Below are positions 26,455 through 35,228 of a stretch of 64,000 nucleotides of DNA, piece by piece. Under the pieces are notes generated by a model. It was given only the letters and a program-made list of their open reading frames with translations, did not search any database and was not told where the DNA came from. The stretch's first letter is position 1. Each line of letters starts with the position of its first letter. Position numbers and translations under genes: made by a program. Source of the DNA: Anderseniella sp039978075 (GTDB taxonomy: Bacteria > Pseudomonadota > Alphaproteobacteria > Rhizobiales > Aestuariivirgaceae). The DNA lies in assembly GCA_039978075.1 (NCBI GenBank), contig JBDWCA010000015.1, forward strand, positions 248,001 through 312,000, given 5' to 3'.

Positions 26455-28064
26455 CCCTTCAGTGCCGCGATCACCTCGTCTGTCTTGACGACTTTCGACA
26501 CGTTCTGCAGAGCGAAGTTGATCGACGCATTGTGCCATTCCGCGTTCATGGTCGAACAGCCGTCTTCCGGGATCACCATGTGATAGCCCTTGTCGGCACC
26601 GGTACGGGCCGTGTGTTCGATGGACATGTTGGTCCACGCGCCGGTCTCGATAATGGTATCGCGACCCGTCGCCTTCAATATGGTTTCAAGGCTGGTGCCT
26701 TCCCACGCGCTCATCCGGCACTTGGTGACCACGTGATCACCGGCTTGTGGTTCAAGCCCGGATACCGGGGCCACCCCCCAGGTGCCGCGCACCAGTGCCT
26801 TGGCATCGCGCAGGCCCTCGAACAAGGGCGCGTTCATGGTCACACCCGGTGCGCCCGGCTCTACGATGAACCAGACATGGATGACCGGCACACCGGCTGC
26901 ACGGCAGACTTCTGCCAGCCGCCTGATATTCTCGATATTGTTCTGCTGCTTGCAGTGCGCCGGTGAGCCTGACTCGGCAAAGGCCCCGCCATCGATGACC
27001 ACGTCGTTCTGCATGTCCTGAATGATCAGCGCGCACCTGAACGGCTGCAGGTGCAATCCGTCGCCGGCCGCTGGTGGCGGTGCGGCAGTTGCCTGTGCAG
27101 GCGTCGGCGAAGATTGCGCCGATGAAGGCGTCGAAGCCGCCCCTGCACCCGATCTCATGAACGGCTCATTGCGGGGGCCAACCCTGGTCTCGACCGAATA
27201 CAGCGAATGGGTGGCGCAGATGAACAGGGTGCGCCAGTTCTCGCCGCCCCAGTGAATATTGGCAACCAGTTCCGGTACCAGTACCTTGCCGATCAGTACA
27301 CCTTGCGGATTATAGACCCAGATACCGGCAGGTGCCGTTACCCAGACATTGCCGTGCATGTCGCACTTCATGCCATCCGGCACGCCCGGCTTCAGGCTGT
27401 CCTGGATGCCCGACGCAAACAGCCGGCCATTGGCCAGACCACCGCTGGCGGTTACATCGTAAACCCGGATGTTCGCCTGCACCGTGTCGTTGATGTAGAG
27501 CAGCTTTTCATCCGGCGAGAAACACAAGCCGTTGGGTTGGGTGAAGGTATAGCGGTCGACAACCAGTTCGGGCTCGCCACCCGCTGTTGCTCCGGCGGCG
27601 ATCTTGTAGACACCCTGGAACCCGAGTTCCACTTCCCGTTCAATCCCGAAACCCGGCAGGCGGCCATAGGTCGGATCGGTAAACCAGATCGAGCCGTCCG
27701 ACTTTACCACCAGGTCATTCGGGCTGTTCAGTTCGCGGCCTTCATAATGACTGGCCAACACCTGACGGGTACCGTCCGGGCGGAATTTCGCCACCGAGGA
27801 CGTGGCGTGCTCACATACCAGCAGGTTGAGGTCGCCGTCATAAGTCATGCCATTGCCCTTGTTGGACGGATGCATCACTTCTCTGACGCCATGACTGTCC
27901 CACCGGCGCCGCTTGTCATCCGGCATGTCGGAGAACAGCAGGTACTGCTCTGCCGGATGCCAGATCGGTCCTTCGGTGAAATTGAACCCGGTCCCCAACT
28001 GCAGAACCGGAGCGTGCTCGTCGATCAGGTCGCGAAACGACGGATCAAGCGCATCATGTGCCAT
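26451..28064 (-). CDS. SMP-30/gluconolactonase fused to isochorismatase-like hydrolase
   Basis: This is a 537-residue two-domain fusion. Residues 1-300 form an SMP-30/gluconolactonase propeller with metal-ligand segments FTEGPIW, NSPNDLVV, PNGLCFSPDE and VPDGMKCD. A Pro/Ala-rich linker (about 310-337) follows. Residues 345-535 are a cysteine-hydrolase fold with Asp in IIQDMQND and Lys in VTKCRMSAW. The nucleophile position reads GAWTNMSIEHTA, so the usual Cys is Ser. The first half should open lactones. The second could cleave amides or, like PhzD-type isochorismatases that lack the Cys, vinyl ethers. It is the last gene of the 24-kb minus-strand block. AGAGGAG precedes the ATG. Confidence 0.88.
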   Translation of the reverse strand: MAHDALDPSFRDLIDEHAPVLQLGTGFNFTEGPIWHPAEQYLLFSDMPDDKRRRWDSHGVREVMHPSNKGNGMTYDGDLNLLVCEHATSSVAKFRPDGTRQVLASHYEGRELNSPNDLVVKSDGSIWFTDPTYGRLPGFGIEREVELGFQGVYKIAAGATAGGEPELVVDRYTFTQPNGLCFSPDEKLLYINDTVQANIRVYDVTASGGLANGRLFASGIQDSLKPGVPDGMKCDMHGNVWVTAPAGIWVYNPQGVLIGKVLVPELVANIHWGGENWRTLFICATHSLYSVETRVGPRNEPFMRSGAGAASTPSSAQSSPTPAQATAAPPPAAGDGLHLQPFRCALIIQDMQNDVVIDGGAFAESGSPAHCKQQNNIENIRRLAEVCRAAGVPVIHVWFIVEPGAPGVTMNAPLFEGLRDAKALVRGTWGVAPVSGLEPQAGDHVVTKCRMSAWEGTSLETILKATGRDTIIETGAWTNMSIEHTARTGADKGYHMVIPEDGCSTMNAEWHNASINFALQNVSKVVKTDEVIAALKG

Positions 28065-28094
28065 GGCAGGTAACTCCTCTGACTGGATCAGTCG

Positions 28095-28943
28095 CTACAT
28101 CGGGAACCAGTCGCGATTGGCAACGGTTTCGGTGATCGGACCGGGAACGCTCATGCCAAGCCTGCCGACAACCTGCTGGTGTTCGATCTTGGCCGGGCGG
28201 TCATGCACAGGCAGCAGGAAAGTGTAATTGGTCAGTAGTTTCTTGATCGCGCCTTTTTCTGCCCGCTTCGACTCCGAATGATTGCCGGTCACCCGGGGTT
28301 CCATCCAGTTATTGGTGTTCACATGGTTCACGATCTGGTCGTTGAAGTCATAGATCACGTCACCGCAGATACACGCCAGGCCTTCCGCCGTTTCGACAAT
28401 CACGTTCATCGACCCTTCGGTATGGGCACCGGCGGCCTCGCACCAAACGCCGGGAATGATCTCTTCCGCACCGGTGATTTCCAGATCAAGGAAACGCATG
28501 GCTTCGGGTTCATAAATCCGGTCGACAAGGTGTTTGATGTCCGGCTTGGGATATTGCGGATACATGATGCCGGAAACCGAGAACTCCATTTCGCGGCGAT
28601 TAAGCACAACGGTGGTGTTCATGTTGAAGTGATCATCCTTGCCGGCATGGTCGATGTGCAGGTGGGTATGCAGCACGTAGCGCACATCACCCATTTTCAC
28701 CCCATGCTTGGCCAGCTGGTTTTCAATCATGTTGTCGTGGAACTGCAGGCCGCGCATGCCGAGCGATTCCATGATCGCGTTATCCCGATAGCCGGTATCG
28801 ACCACGATCGGATACCTGCCACCCAGAATCAGGAAACCATAGACCGGCACCCGGCGGATGCGGCCACATTCATGTCCCAGCACCAGGAAGCTGGTCTCCA
28901 GCTCGATATCACCGTAATCGAGAATCTTGATTTCAAGTGCCAT
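28095..28943 (-). CDS. Metallo-beta-lactamase-fold lactonase (AHL-lactonase-like family)
   Basis: The 282-residue hydrolase has the dinuclear zinc motif HTHLHIDHAG near 110-119, a later His in GAHTEGS and Asp in CICGDVIYD, as in N-acyl-homoserine-lactone lactonase-like proteins. Its place in a catabolic operon beside an SMP-30 protein and an amidohydrolase suggests a metabolic lactone or ester substrate rather than a quorum signal. GGGAGA precedes the ATG. Confidence 0.87.
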   Translation of the reverse strand: MALEIKILDYGDIELETSFLVLGHECGRIRRVPVYGFLILGGRYPIVVDTGYRDNAIMESLGMRGLQFHDNMIENQLAKHGVKMGDVRYVLHTHLHIDHAGKDDHFNMNTTVVLNRREMEFSVSGIMYPQYPKPDIKHLVDRIYEPEAMRFLDLEITGAEEIIPGVWCEAAGAHTEGSMNVIVETAEGLACICGDVIYDFNDQIVNHVNTNNWMEPRVTGNHSESKRAEKGAIKKLLTNYTFLLPVHDRPAKIEHQQVVGRLGMSVPGPITETVANRDWFPM

Positions 28944-29014
28944 TTTTAAAGTTCTCCCTTCGTGGCTTTGACCGGTTCCCGGCCTGTCCGTTTTCTTCGT
29001 CCGGGGTCGAGACC

Positions 29015-29896
29015 CTAGAGGTTGTAGACCCGCTGTGCGGTGTCATGAAAAATTGCCTTCTGGTCCGTCTTGGACAATCCGGAAGCCGCTTTCCTGAAAG
29101 CGCTCACCAGGTCTGCATAGCTGGTCCATAGTTTCTCGATTGGATAGTTGGAGCCGAACAGGCAGCGTTCAGCGCCGAATATCTCAACCGTGTCAGTCAG
29201 AATGGTTTTGATGTGGTCAGCATCATTGCGATGGATAAAGGTGCCGAAGGCAGACAGTTTCGACACCACGTTGGGTTCGTCCGCCAACCGCTTCATGCCG
29301 CTGCGCCAGGCATTGATGCCTTTCTCAGACAGGTCTTCCAGCATGCCGGCATGCTGGAGGATGAAAGTCACATCAGGACAAGCGCGGGCCAGTTTGGCGG
29401 CATCTTTCATCTGGCCGGTAAACACCTGGAGGTCAAACGACCAGCCATAGTCCGCCAGTTTCGCGACATTTGCGTGTACCCTGGGGTCTGCCGGCAGATC
29501 GGGCCTGGAGGCAAAACGATACATCGGTTCTTCGTGCCAGTGAAACTGCTGCCGGATACCGCGCATCAGCGTGTTCACTTTCAGCTTTTCAAGTTGCGGG
29601 CGCACATCGTCACCGGTGAAATCCGCATATCCGACGATGGCGTGTGGCCAGCCGGATCTGTCGGCCACCGACTGCACCCAGGCTGCCTCATCGGCAAACC
29701 AGTTCGGCGCCCAGTTGGCCTGAACATAAACCGATTTCTCGATATCTGATCCCTTGATATCGTCCAGGAATTCCTCGATCAGGTAATCGCGCATGATCGC
29801 CTTGTACGGGCCGAATATGCGTGGCTGTTCCGGACCCAGCAGCCAGGGCAGATCAGCCTGCCGCCAGATATGATGATGAGCGTCGATAATGGCCAT
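29015..29896 (-). CDS. Amidohydrolase-2 family (PDC hydrolase/fuconolactonase-like)
   Basis: The 293-residue TIM barrel starts IIDAHHHIW, the metal-binding HxH motif. QANWAPN, FILQHAGM and FGSNYPIEKLW are typical of the 2-pyrone-4,6-dicarboxylate hydrolase and sugar-lactonase clan. It would hydrolyse a lactone or cyclic ester in the cytoplasm. It starts directly at the coxE-like stop with AGGAGG upstream. With its two downstream neighbours it forms a hydrolase trio. Confidence 0.85.
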   Translation of the reverse strand: MAIIDAHHHIWRQADLPWLLGPEQPRIFGPYKAIMRDYLIEEFLDDIKGSDIEKSVYVQANWAPNWFADEAAWVQSVADRSGWPHAIVGYADFTGDDVRPQLEKLKVNTLMRGIRQQFHWHEEPMYRFASRPDLPADPRVHANVAKLADYGWSFDLQVFTGQMKDAAKLARACPDVTFILQHAGMLEDLSEKGINAWRSGMKRLADEPNVVSKLSAFGTFIHRNDADHIKTILTDTVEIFGAERCLFGSNYPIEKLWTSYADLVSAFRKAASGLSKTDQKAIFHDTAQRVYNL

Positions 29897-31012
29897 CTAT
29901 GCAGCCTCCTGCCTGAGGGAAAGAACGCGCTCGCACAGCGCGCCTACCGAGCTGCCGTCTTCAATTGAATCCAGATGTGGCATGATGGCCTGCATGGCCG
30001 CCGTCTCCGGACGATAGCCGGCGTCGCCAGCCAGCGGCGTCAGCCAGATCAGCTTCCATGACAGTCGCGACAGTTTTTCAACCGCATCGACCAGTGTCGC
30101 ATGATCGCCACGCTCCAGCCCGTCAGACAAGGTCAGCACCGCTGCACCACGGGTAAACCCGGCAAAGCGCGGAATGTCGAGGAATGCCTGCAGTGCATCG
30201 CCCAGCCGGGTGCCACCGTCCCAGTCAGCCACAATGCCGGAGACGAGGTTGAGCGCCTGCGCCCGGTTACGCACCTTCATGGCCCGGGTAATCCGGGTCA
30301 GCCTGGTACCGAGCGTGAATATCTCGATACGCTGGCCTGCCTGTGCCAGCGCATGGGCAAAGCGCAAGTAGCTGTCGGTCTGGTCCTTCATGGAGCCGGA
30401 GACGTCGATCAGCAGCACGATGCGGCGCTGGCGCAGCTTGCGTCTCAGCTTGGGTAGTTCGATTACCTCGCCATCGCGCTGCACCGCCTGTCGGAACACT
30501 TTGCGCATGTTCCAGCCATCGCCCTTGTTGGCGGCAGCCCTGCGGTAGGATTTGCGCACCGGCAGGCGTTCGCGCGCCACCCTGCGGAACCGCCGCAGCG
30601 CTTCGATTTCATCAACGCCGGCAAACTGGCGCGTCGACAGGACTTCGTTGCCGGTGGCTTCACCACCTGCTTCATTGAGCTCATCGGGTTCCGGCGGCTC
30701 GCTGTCACCGCCAGCTTCCTCACCAACCAGAATTTCATCCTCGTCCGGCCCCGATGCGGGCACCGGTATCGACTGGCCAAGAAACTTCATGCGAAACAGC
30801 GCGTCAAATTCAGGGCGACGCTCAGGTGGCGGCGCAAACATTGCTCTGCCCGCCTGAAGAATGTCGTTCATATCACGCGGGCCCAACAGGCCCACGGCCT
30901 CGATGAAACCCATGGTCTGTTCAGGCGCGACGGAAAACCCGTTCTCGCGCAGCAAGGACGCAAACTCGACAAACGGTTCGGCCGCGCGCGGCAATGGCTG
31001 GGTGATGCTCAT
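29897..31012 (-). CDS. CoxE-like VWA protein (Mo-hydroxylase maturation)
   Basis: The 371-residue protein has a VWA-CoxE domain in its second half: MIDAS motif LLIDVSGSMKD near 202, DWDGGTRLGDAL and TLSDGLERGD. An acidic linker (about 85-130) precedes it. In CO dehydrogenase biogenesis CoxE works with the AAA ATPase CoxD to mature the bimetallic or Mo active site. Here the MoxR partner overlaps its start by four bases, and the large subunit of a Mo hydroxylase is just upstream. Confidence 0.87.
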   Translation of the reverse strand: MSITQPLPRAAEPFVEFASLLRENGFSVAPEQTMGFIEAVGLLGPRDMNDILQAGRAMFAPPPERRPEFDALFRMKFLGQSIPVPASGPDEDEILVGEEAGGDSEPPEPDELNEAGGEATGNEVLSTRQFAGVDEIEALRRFRRVARERLPVRKSYRRAAANKGDGWNMRKVFRQAVQRDGEVIELPKLRRKLRQRRIVLLIDVSGSMKDQTDSYLRFAHALAQAGQRIEIFTLGTRLTRITRAMKVRNRAQALNLVSGIVADWDGGTRLGDALQAFLDIPRFAGFTRGAAVLTLSDGLERGDHATLVDAVEKLSRLSWKLIWLTPLAGDAGYRPETAAMQAIMPHLDSIEDGSSVGALCERVLSLRQEAA

Positions 31013-31890
31013 GCCGCCGTCCCCGTAACCAACTGGTCAAGCCTGTCATGTACGAAGTTCAGATCATCCTGGTCCTTCAGCGCAACACCGATGGCCCGCT
31101 TGAATGCATCCGGCCACTGCGCACCCTGAGATTGCAGCAGCGTGGCGGCTTCCGCCCATTCAACCGTTTCGGCAACACCGGGCGGCTTGGTCAGTGGCTC
31201 TGCCCGCAACCGGCCCACGGCGGCCACAACCCGGTCAGCAGTATCACGGGCCACCGAGCTTGCCCGCATCATGACAATTTCGGCTTCGCGCAGGGCATCC
31301 GGATAATCGATCCAGTGATACACACAGCGCCTGCGCAGCGCTTCGTGTAACTCCCGTGTCCGGTTTGAGGTCAGCACGACCACCGGGCGCTGATCCGCGC
31401 GCACCGTGCCGCGTTCGGGGATGGAAATCTGGAAGTCCGACAGAAACTCTAAAAGGAACGCCTCGAACTCATGGTCCGACCTGTCGATTTCATCGATCAG
31501 CAGCAGGGCATTGCCGCCCGACTGCAGCGCATCCAGCATGGGACGCGCGATCAGAAAATCGTCCTTGTAGATGTTGACATACTCATCGCCGGCCTGCCGG
31601 ATCGCCAGCATCTGGCGCGGGTAATTCCATTCATAAAGTGCCGCACCGGCGTCGATTCCTTCATAGCACTGCAGCCGGATCAGCCGCCTGCCAAGGATCG
31701 ATGACAAGGCTTTTGCCGCTTCGGTCTTGCCGACACCCGGTGCGCCTTCCAGCAGCAGCGGCTTGCCCAGCGCCAGCGCAAGGTATGCGGATGTCGACAA
31801 ACCGTCATCCGACAGGTACTGCGCACCCTGCAGAGCTTCATGCAGCTCCGGCGGGTTGGATATCCCTGCTATGGTCGGGTTGACGGGCAT
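31009..31890 (-). CDS. MoxR/CoxD-like AAA+ ATPase
   Basis: The 293 residues show Walker A LEGAPGVGKTE near 50, Walker B NALLLIDEIDRSD near 131, sensor 1 LTSNRTREL and an arginine-rich ALRRRCVYHW segment, the MoxR pattern. MoxR ATPases couple with VWA proteins as chaperones for metal-centre insertion. It is coupled to the CoxE-like gene (4-base overlap) and lies 18 bases after the Mo-hydroxylase large-subunit genes, so its client is most likely that enzyme. Confidence 0.9.
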   Translation of the reverse strand: MPVNPTIAGISNPPELHEALQGAQYLSDDGLSTSAYLALALGKPLLLEGAPGVGKTEAAKALSSILGRRLIRLQCYEGIDAGAALYEWNYPRQMLAIRQAGDEYVNIYKDDFLIARPMLDALQSGGNALLLIDEIDRSDHEFEAFLLEFLSDFQISIPERGTVRADQRPVVVLTSNRTRELHEALRRRCVYHWIDYPDALREAEIVMMRASSVARDTADRVVAAVGRLRAEPLTKPPGVAETVEWAEAATLLQSQGAQWPDAFKRAIGVALKDQDDLNFVHDRLDQLVTGTAA

Positions 31891-31908
31891 GAGGTTACTG
31901 GTCCGCCT

Positions 31909-32931
31909 TTACCGTTGGCCCTGCGGCTGGGCACCGCCATTGGCCTTGATGCCGCGCAACACCTTTTCAGGTGTGATCGGCAGTTCGTCTATACGCACGC
32001 CTACGGCATTGAACACCGCATTGGCGACTGCAGGCAGCACCGGATTGGCGCACATCTCGCCGGGCCCTTTGCCGCCATAGGGACCGTCCGGTGCCGGCCG
32101 TTCCAGAATGGCAATATCATGGGGGGCTATATCACCCGGTCCCGGCATCAGGTACTGGTTGAAATCGGTCGGACCATGGGTTCGTTCAGGATAGTAAGGT
32201 TCCGTCGTTTCCCACAGAGCATGGCTCATGCCCATCCAGGCGCCACCGACAAGTTGCTGTTCCACCATGCGTGGGTTGAGGGCACGGCCTACTTCATAGG
32301 CCGAATTCATCTGCTTGACGTCAACCTCGCCGGTCTCATCATCGACCTCGATGTCCACAACAAGTGCAGCATGGGCATAACACGATACCGGGGTCATCTC
32401 GCCGGTCTCAGGGTCCACATCCGACATCGGGATCAGGAAGATGCCGCGGCCCGACACGGTCTTGCCCTGCTTGAACTGGGCCGCACCGCAGGCCTCGCCT
32501 GTCGATATGGACCTCGAAGGTGCACCACGGACGAAGATATTCCCCTTGCCATCCGTCTCAAGATCCGCGGCATTGACTTCAAGCTCTTCGGCTGCTGCCT
32601 CCATCATCACCGAGCGGGCTTCCTTGGCTGCCTGAATTACGGCATTGCCGACACGGTGCGTACCGCGTGAGGCAAACGAGCCCATGCAATGCGGACCGGT
32701 ATCACTGTCGGCAGTATCCACATAGACATCCTCGACCGGCACACCCAGCGTTTCAGCGGCAATCTGACGGGTCACCTGTTTCATGCCCTGCCCCAGGTCA
32801 ATGGACGAAAGGGCGACGGCAAACTTGCCGTCCGGATTGGAATGCACCAGCGCCTGGCTCGGATCACCGCCCAGGTTCATGCCGATCGGATAATTGATGG
32901 AGGCAAAGCCCCTGCCCTTGTGAATGCTCAT
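31909..32931 (-). CDS. Mo-hydroxylase large subunit, C-terminal half (separate gene)
   Basis: The 340 residues cover the second molybdopterin-binding domain of the xanthine-dehydrogenase/CoxL family: DLGQGMKQV, GSFASRGTHRVGNA, QLVGGAWMGMSHAL, and near the C-terminus GGKGPGEMC with the catalytic Glu. The first domain is encoded by the preceding gene. Translation of this half is independent: AGGAGG at 32940-32945 sits 8 bases before the ATG. It starts two bases past the upstream TGA, in another frame. Confidence 0.87.
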   Translation of the reverse strand: MSIHKGRGFASINYPIGMNLGGDPSQALVHSNPDGKFAVALSSIDLGQGMKQVTRQIAAETLGVPVEDVYVDTADSDTGPHCMGSFASRGTHRVGNAVIQAAKEARSVMMEAAAEELEVNAADLETDGKGNIFVRGAPSRSISTGEACGAAQFKQGKTVSGRGIFLIPMSDVDPETGEMTPVSCYAHAALVVDIEVDDETGEVDVKQMNSAYEVGRALNPRMVEQQLVGGAWMGMSHALWETTEPYYPERTHGPTDFNQYLMPGPGDIAPHDIAILERPAPDGPYGGKGPGEMCANPVLPAVANAVFNAVGVRIDELPITPEKVLRGIKANGGAQPQGQR

Positions 32932-32933
32932 GA

Positions 32934-34721
32934 TCAGCGCCTCCTGAAACCGGAATTGGATGCAAATCGACTGTAGCCGGGCCGATTGACCGGACGCGCC
33001 GACGGCTGGCCGCTGTCTGATGCGGGAACCGGTGCAGATGTGGCAGGTGCGGATGCCGGTGGCGGCGTGGGCGTAATGGCAGGCGCAGCAGGCGGCGGGG
33101 ATTGCGTGGCCGCCGGTTGATAGGCGGGCGCAGCAGCAGGATGCGCATAAGCCGGTTGCTCAGCAGTGGATTGTTGCGCAGGAGCAGGCGGTGCCGACGG
33201 CGGCGGTGGTGTATAGGCAGCAGGTGCCGGCTCAGGCGTTGACGGCGCAATGGTACGGGTCTGGCCGCCACCGCCGCGCCCGGCCCGGCGCTCACCGATC
33301 TTGCCGTCCTCGTCTGTTACGGTATGCGGTATCTTGGCCCTGTCTCCACCACCGCCGACCATCGACGATGCCTGCTTGAACTCGTCGCGGATCGGCCAGT
33401 TGGCCTTTTCAGCCGCCACTTGCGCACATTCGATCAGCGCGCAGTTCTTGGCCTCCCGGCGATGAGCTTTCATATCACCGTCGCGATAGGCATTCAGAAT
33501 GCGGAACTCGACCGGATTCATGCCGACCTCGTGGGCGATCTTGTCCATCTGGCTTTCAATGGCAAAATCCACACCCGTGACACCGAAGCCGCGCATGGCG
33601 GTTGCCGGTGTCCGGTTGGTGAACACGCAGAACACATCCGACTTCACATTGGGAATGTGATACGGCCCGGGCAGATGCGCGGTACCCTTGATGATGGCGT
33701 AGCTGGACAGTCGTGTGTAGGCACCGGAATCGAAATAGCCGGTGAACTGGCGCGCGATTATGCGCCCGTCATTCATTACCCCGTCCTTCAGGTACCAGCG
33801 CTCGCCGCCGCGCGGCGCGCCAACCTGCATTTCCTCTTCCCGGTCCCAGACAAACCGGCACGGCTTGCCGGTCAGCATGCAGGCCAGGATCGCCATTGGC
33901 TCAACCAGGCTGTCGACCTTGCCACCAAAGCCGCCGCCGACCGTGCCGCCAATGAAATGCAGGCGGTTGGAACTGACATTGAGCAGTTTCGCTGCCGTGC
34001 CAAGCGAGAAGAACAGGGCTTGCGTCGAGGTGTAGCAGACAAACCGGTCATTGGTTTCAGGGGCTGCAATGGCCCCGTTGGTCTCAATCGGCGCCTGTTC
34101 AATGGGCGACATCTGATAGCGCCCTTCAACAATCTTGTCAGCTTGCGCAAAGGCCGTTTCCACATCGCCATAGCGCAGCTTCTGGTGATCATACTTGTCG
34201 TGATAATCAAATGTGTTGTTGGGATAGACCTCGTTCACCACCGGTGCGTCGGGTTTCAGTGCCTCTTCCACGTCCAGCACATGCGGCAGCACTTCCCAGT
34301 CCACTCGGACGGCGGCAACCGCATCACGCGCCTGCCGGTCTGAGCCTGCAACAATCGCCAGCACCGGTTCACCGATGTAACTCACCTTCTTCGACGACAG
34401 CAGTGGTTCGTCATCGCGCCCGAAATTCAACAGGCTCAACAGGGTATTGAAGTTGTTCGCCACATCCTCGGGGCGAATAATCCTCACCACACCCGGCATG
34501 TTTTCAGCTTGTGAATAGTCCACGGATCTGATTCTGGCATGATGATGCGGGCTGCGTACGCAGCGTACCTGCAGCAGGCCTTCAAACAGATGGTCATCAA
34601 AATATGGCGATCGGCCGGTCACATGACCCAGTGCATCCTGGCGCTGGGTGCCCTTGCCAATCTCGTTGAGGTCGTCGTCACGTTCATTGGCGAACAGCTC
34701 TTTGCGGAATTCCACGCTCAT
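32934..34721 (-). CDS. Mo-hydroxylase large subunit, N-terminal half with Pro/Ala-rich tail
   Basis: The product is 595 residues. About 1-460 match the N-terminal aldehyde-oxidase/xanthine-dehydrogenase domain and the first Mo-binding domain (GTVGGGFGGKVD, VWDREEEMQVG). The active-site loop ATAMRGFGVTG is xanthine-dehydrogenase-like, not the AYxCSFR or AYRGAGR loop of CO dehydrogenases. From about 480 to 590 the sequence is a low-complexity Pro/Ala tail that has no counterpart in ordinary CoxL. The other half of the active site is on the next gene. Substrate unknown; a heterocycle or aldehyde is likely. Confidence 0.85.
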   Translation of the reverse strand: MSVEFRKELFANERDDDLNEIGKGTQRQDALGHVTGRSPYFDDHLFEGLLQVRCVRSPHHHARIRSVDYSQAENMPGVVRIIRPEDVANNFNTLLSLLNFGRDDEPLLSSKKVSYIGEPVLAIVAGSDRQARDAVAAVRVDWEVLPHVLDVEEALKPDAPVVNEVYPNNTFDYHDKYDHQKLRYGDVETAFAQADKIVEGRYQMSPIEQAPIETNGAIAAPETNDRFVCYTSTQALFFSLGTAAKLLNVSSNRLHFIGGTVGGGFGGKVDSLVEPMAILACMLTGKPCRFVWDREEEMQVGAPRGGERWYLKDGVMNDGRIIARQFTGYFDSGAYTRLSSYAIIKGTAHLPGPYHIPNVKSDVFCVFTNRTPATAMRGFGVTGVDFAIESQMDKIAHEVGMNPVEFRILNAYRDGDMKAHRREAKNCALIECAQVAAEKANWPIRDEFKQASSMVGGGGDRAKIPHTVTDEDGKIGERRAGRGGGGQTRTIAPSTPEPAPAAYTPPPPSAPPAPAQQSTAEQPAYAHPAAAPAYQPAATQSPPPAAPAITPTPPPASAPATSAPVPASDSGQPSARPVNRPGYSRFASNSGFRRR

Positions 34722-34736
34722 GGGTGTTATGCTTCC

Positions 34737-35222
34737 TTACGCGCTGCGCCGTCCGGCACCGCTTTGCGCGGCATCCAGAATGGCTTCGATAATGGGTTCA
34801 TAGCCGGTGCACCGGCATATATTGCCGGAGATCGCTTCCACAACCTCGTCACGGCTCGGGTTCGGGTTGCGGTCCAGCAGGGCCTTGGCGGCCATCAGCA
34901 TGCCTGACGAACAGAACCCGCACTGGGCCGCAAAGTGGCGCATGAAGGCATCCTGCAGCGGATGCAGGTCTGCACCTTGCGCCAGACCGCCGGTACTGCT
35001 CAGCGACCGACCCTCGACCGTTTCCGCGAGCGTCAGGCAGCTCAGGTGCGGCTCACCGTCGATCAGCACCGTACAGGCCCCGCAGGTACCCTGTCCGCAG
35101 CCATATTTCGGCGACAAGTCTCCGACCCCGCGGCGCAGCACGTCCAGCAGGTTCTGGCCGTCTTCCACGAACACCGCCTTGCTGTCGCCGTTGAGTGTGA
35201 ATTGTACCGGTTTCTTGCTCAT
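34737..35222 (-). CDS. Mo-hydroxylase 2Fe-2S subunit (CoxS-like)
   Basis: The 161-residue ferredoxin-like subunit has eight cluster cysteines: KYGCGQGTCGACTV plus a Cys in HLSCLTLAE for the plant-type cluster, and QCGFCSSGM with ICRCTGY for the second. It relays electrons from the Mo site to the FAD subunit. It lies 6 bases after the FAD subunit gene and 15 before the large-subunit gene. Confidence 0.93.
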   Translation of the reverse strand: MSKKPVQFTLNGDSKAVFVEDGQNLLDVLRRGVGDLSPKYGCGQGTCGACTVLIDGEPHLSCLTLAETVEGRSLSSTGGLAQGADLHPLQDAFMRHFAAQCGFCSSGMLMAAKALLDRNPNPSRDEVVEAISGNICRCTGYEPIIEAILDAAQSGAGRRSA

Positions 35223-35228
35223 TGGCTC

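Noticed and set aside
28095..28943. Quorum-quenching AHL lactonase
   Set aside because: The HxHxDH motif fits the broad family, but the gene sits inside a catabolic block. There is no quorum-sensing gene nearby, so a metabolic lactone is more likely.
31909..34721. Frameshift pseudogene of the Mo-hydroxylase large subunit
   Set aside because: The second half has a strong AGGAGG start site, the split is at a domain border, and the first half ends in a long in-frame Pro/Ala tail. That is not what one frameshift would leave.
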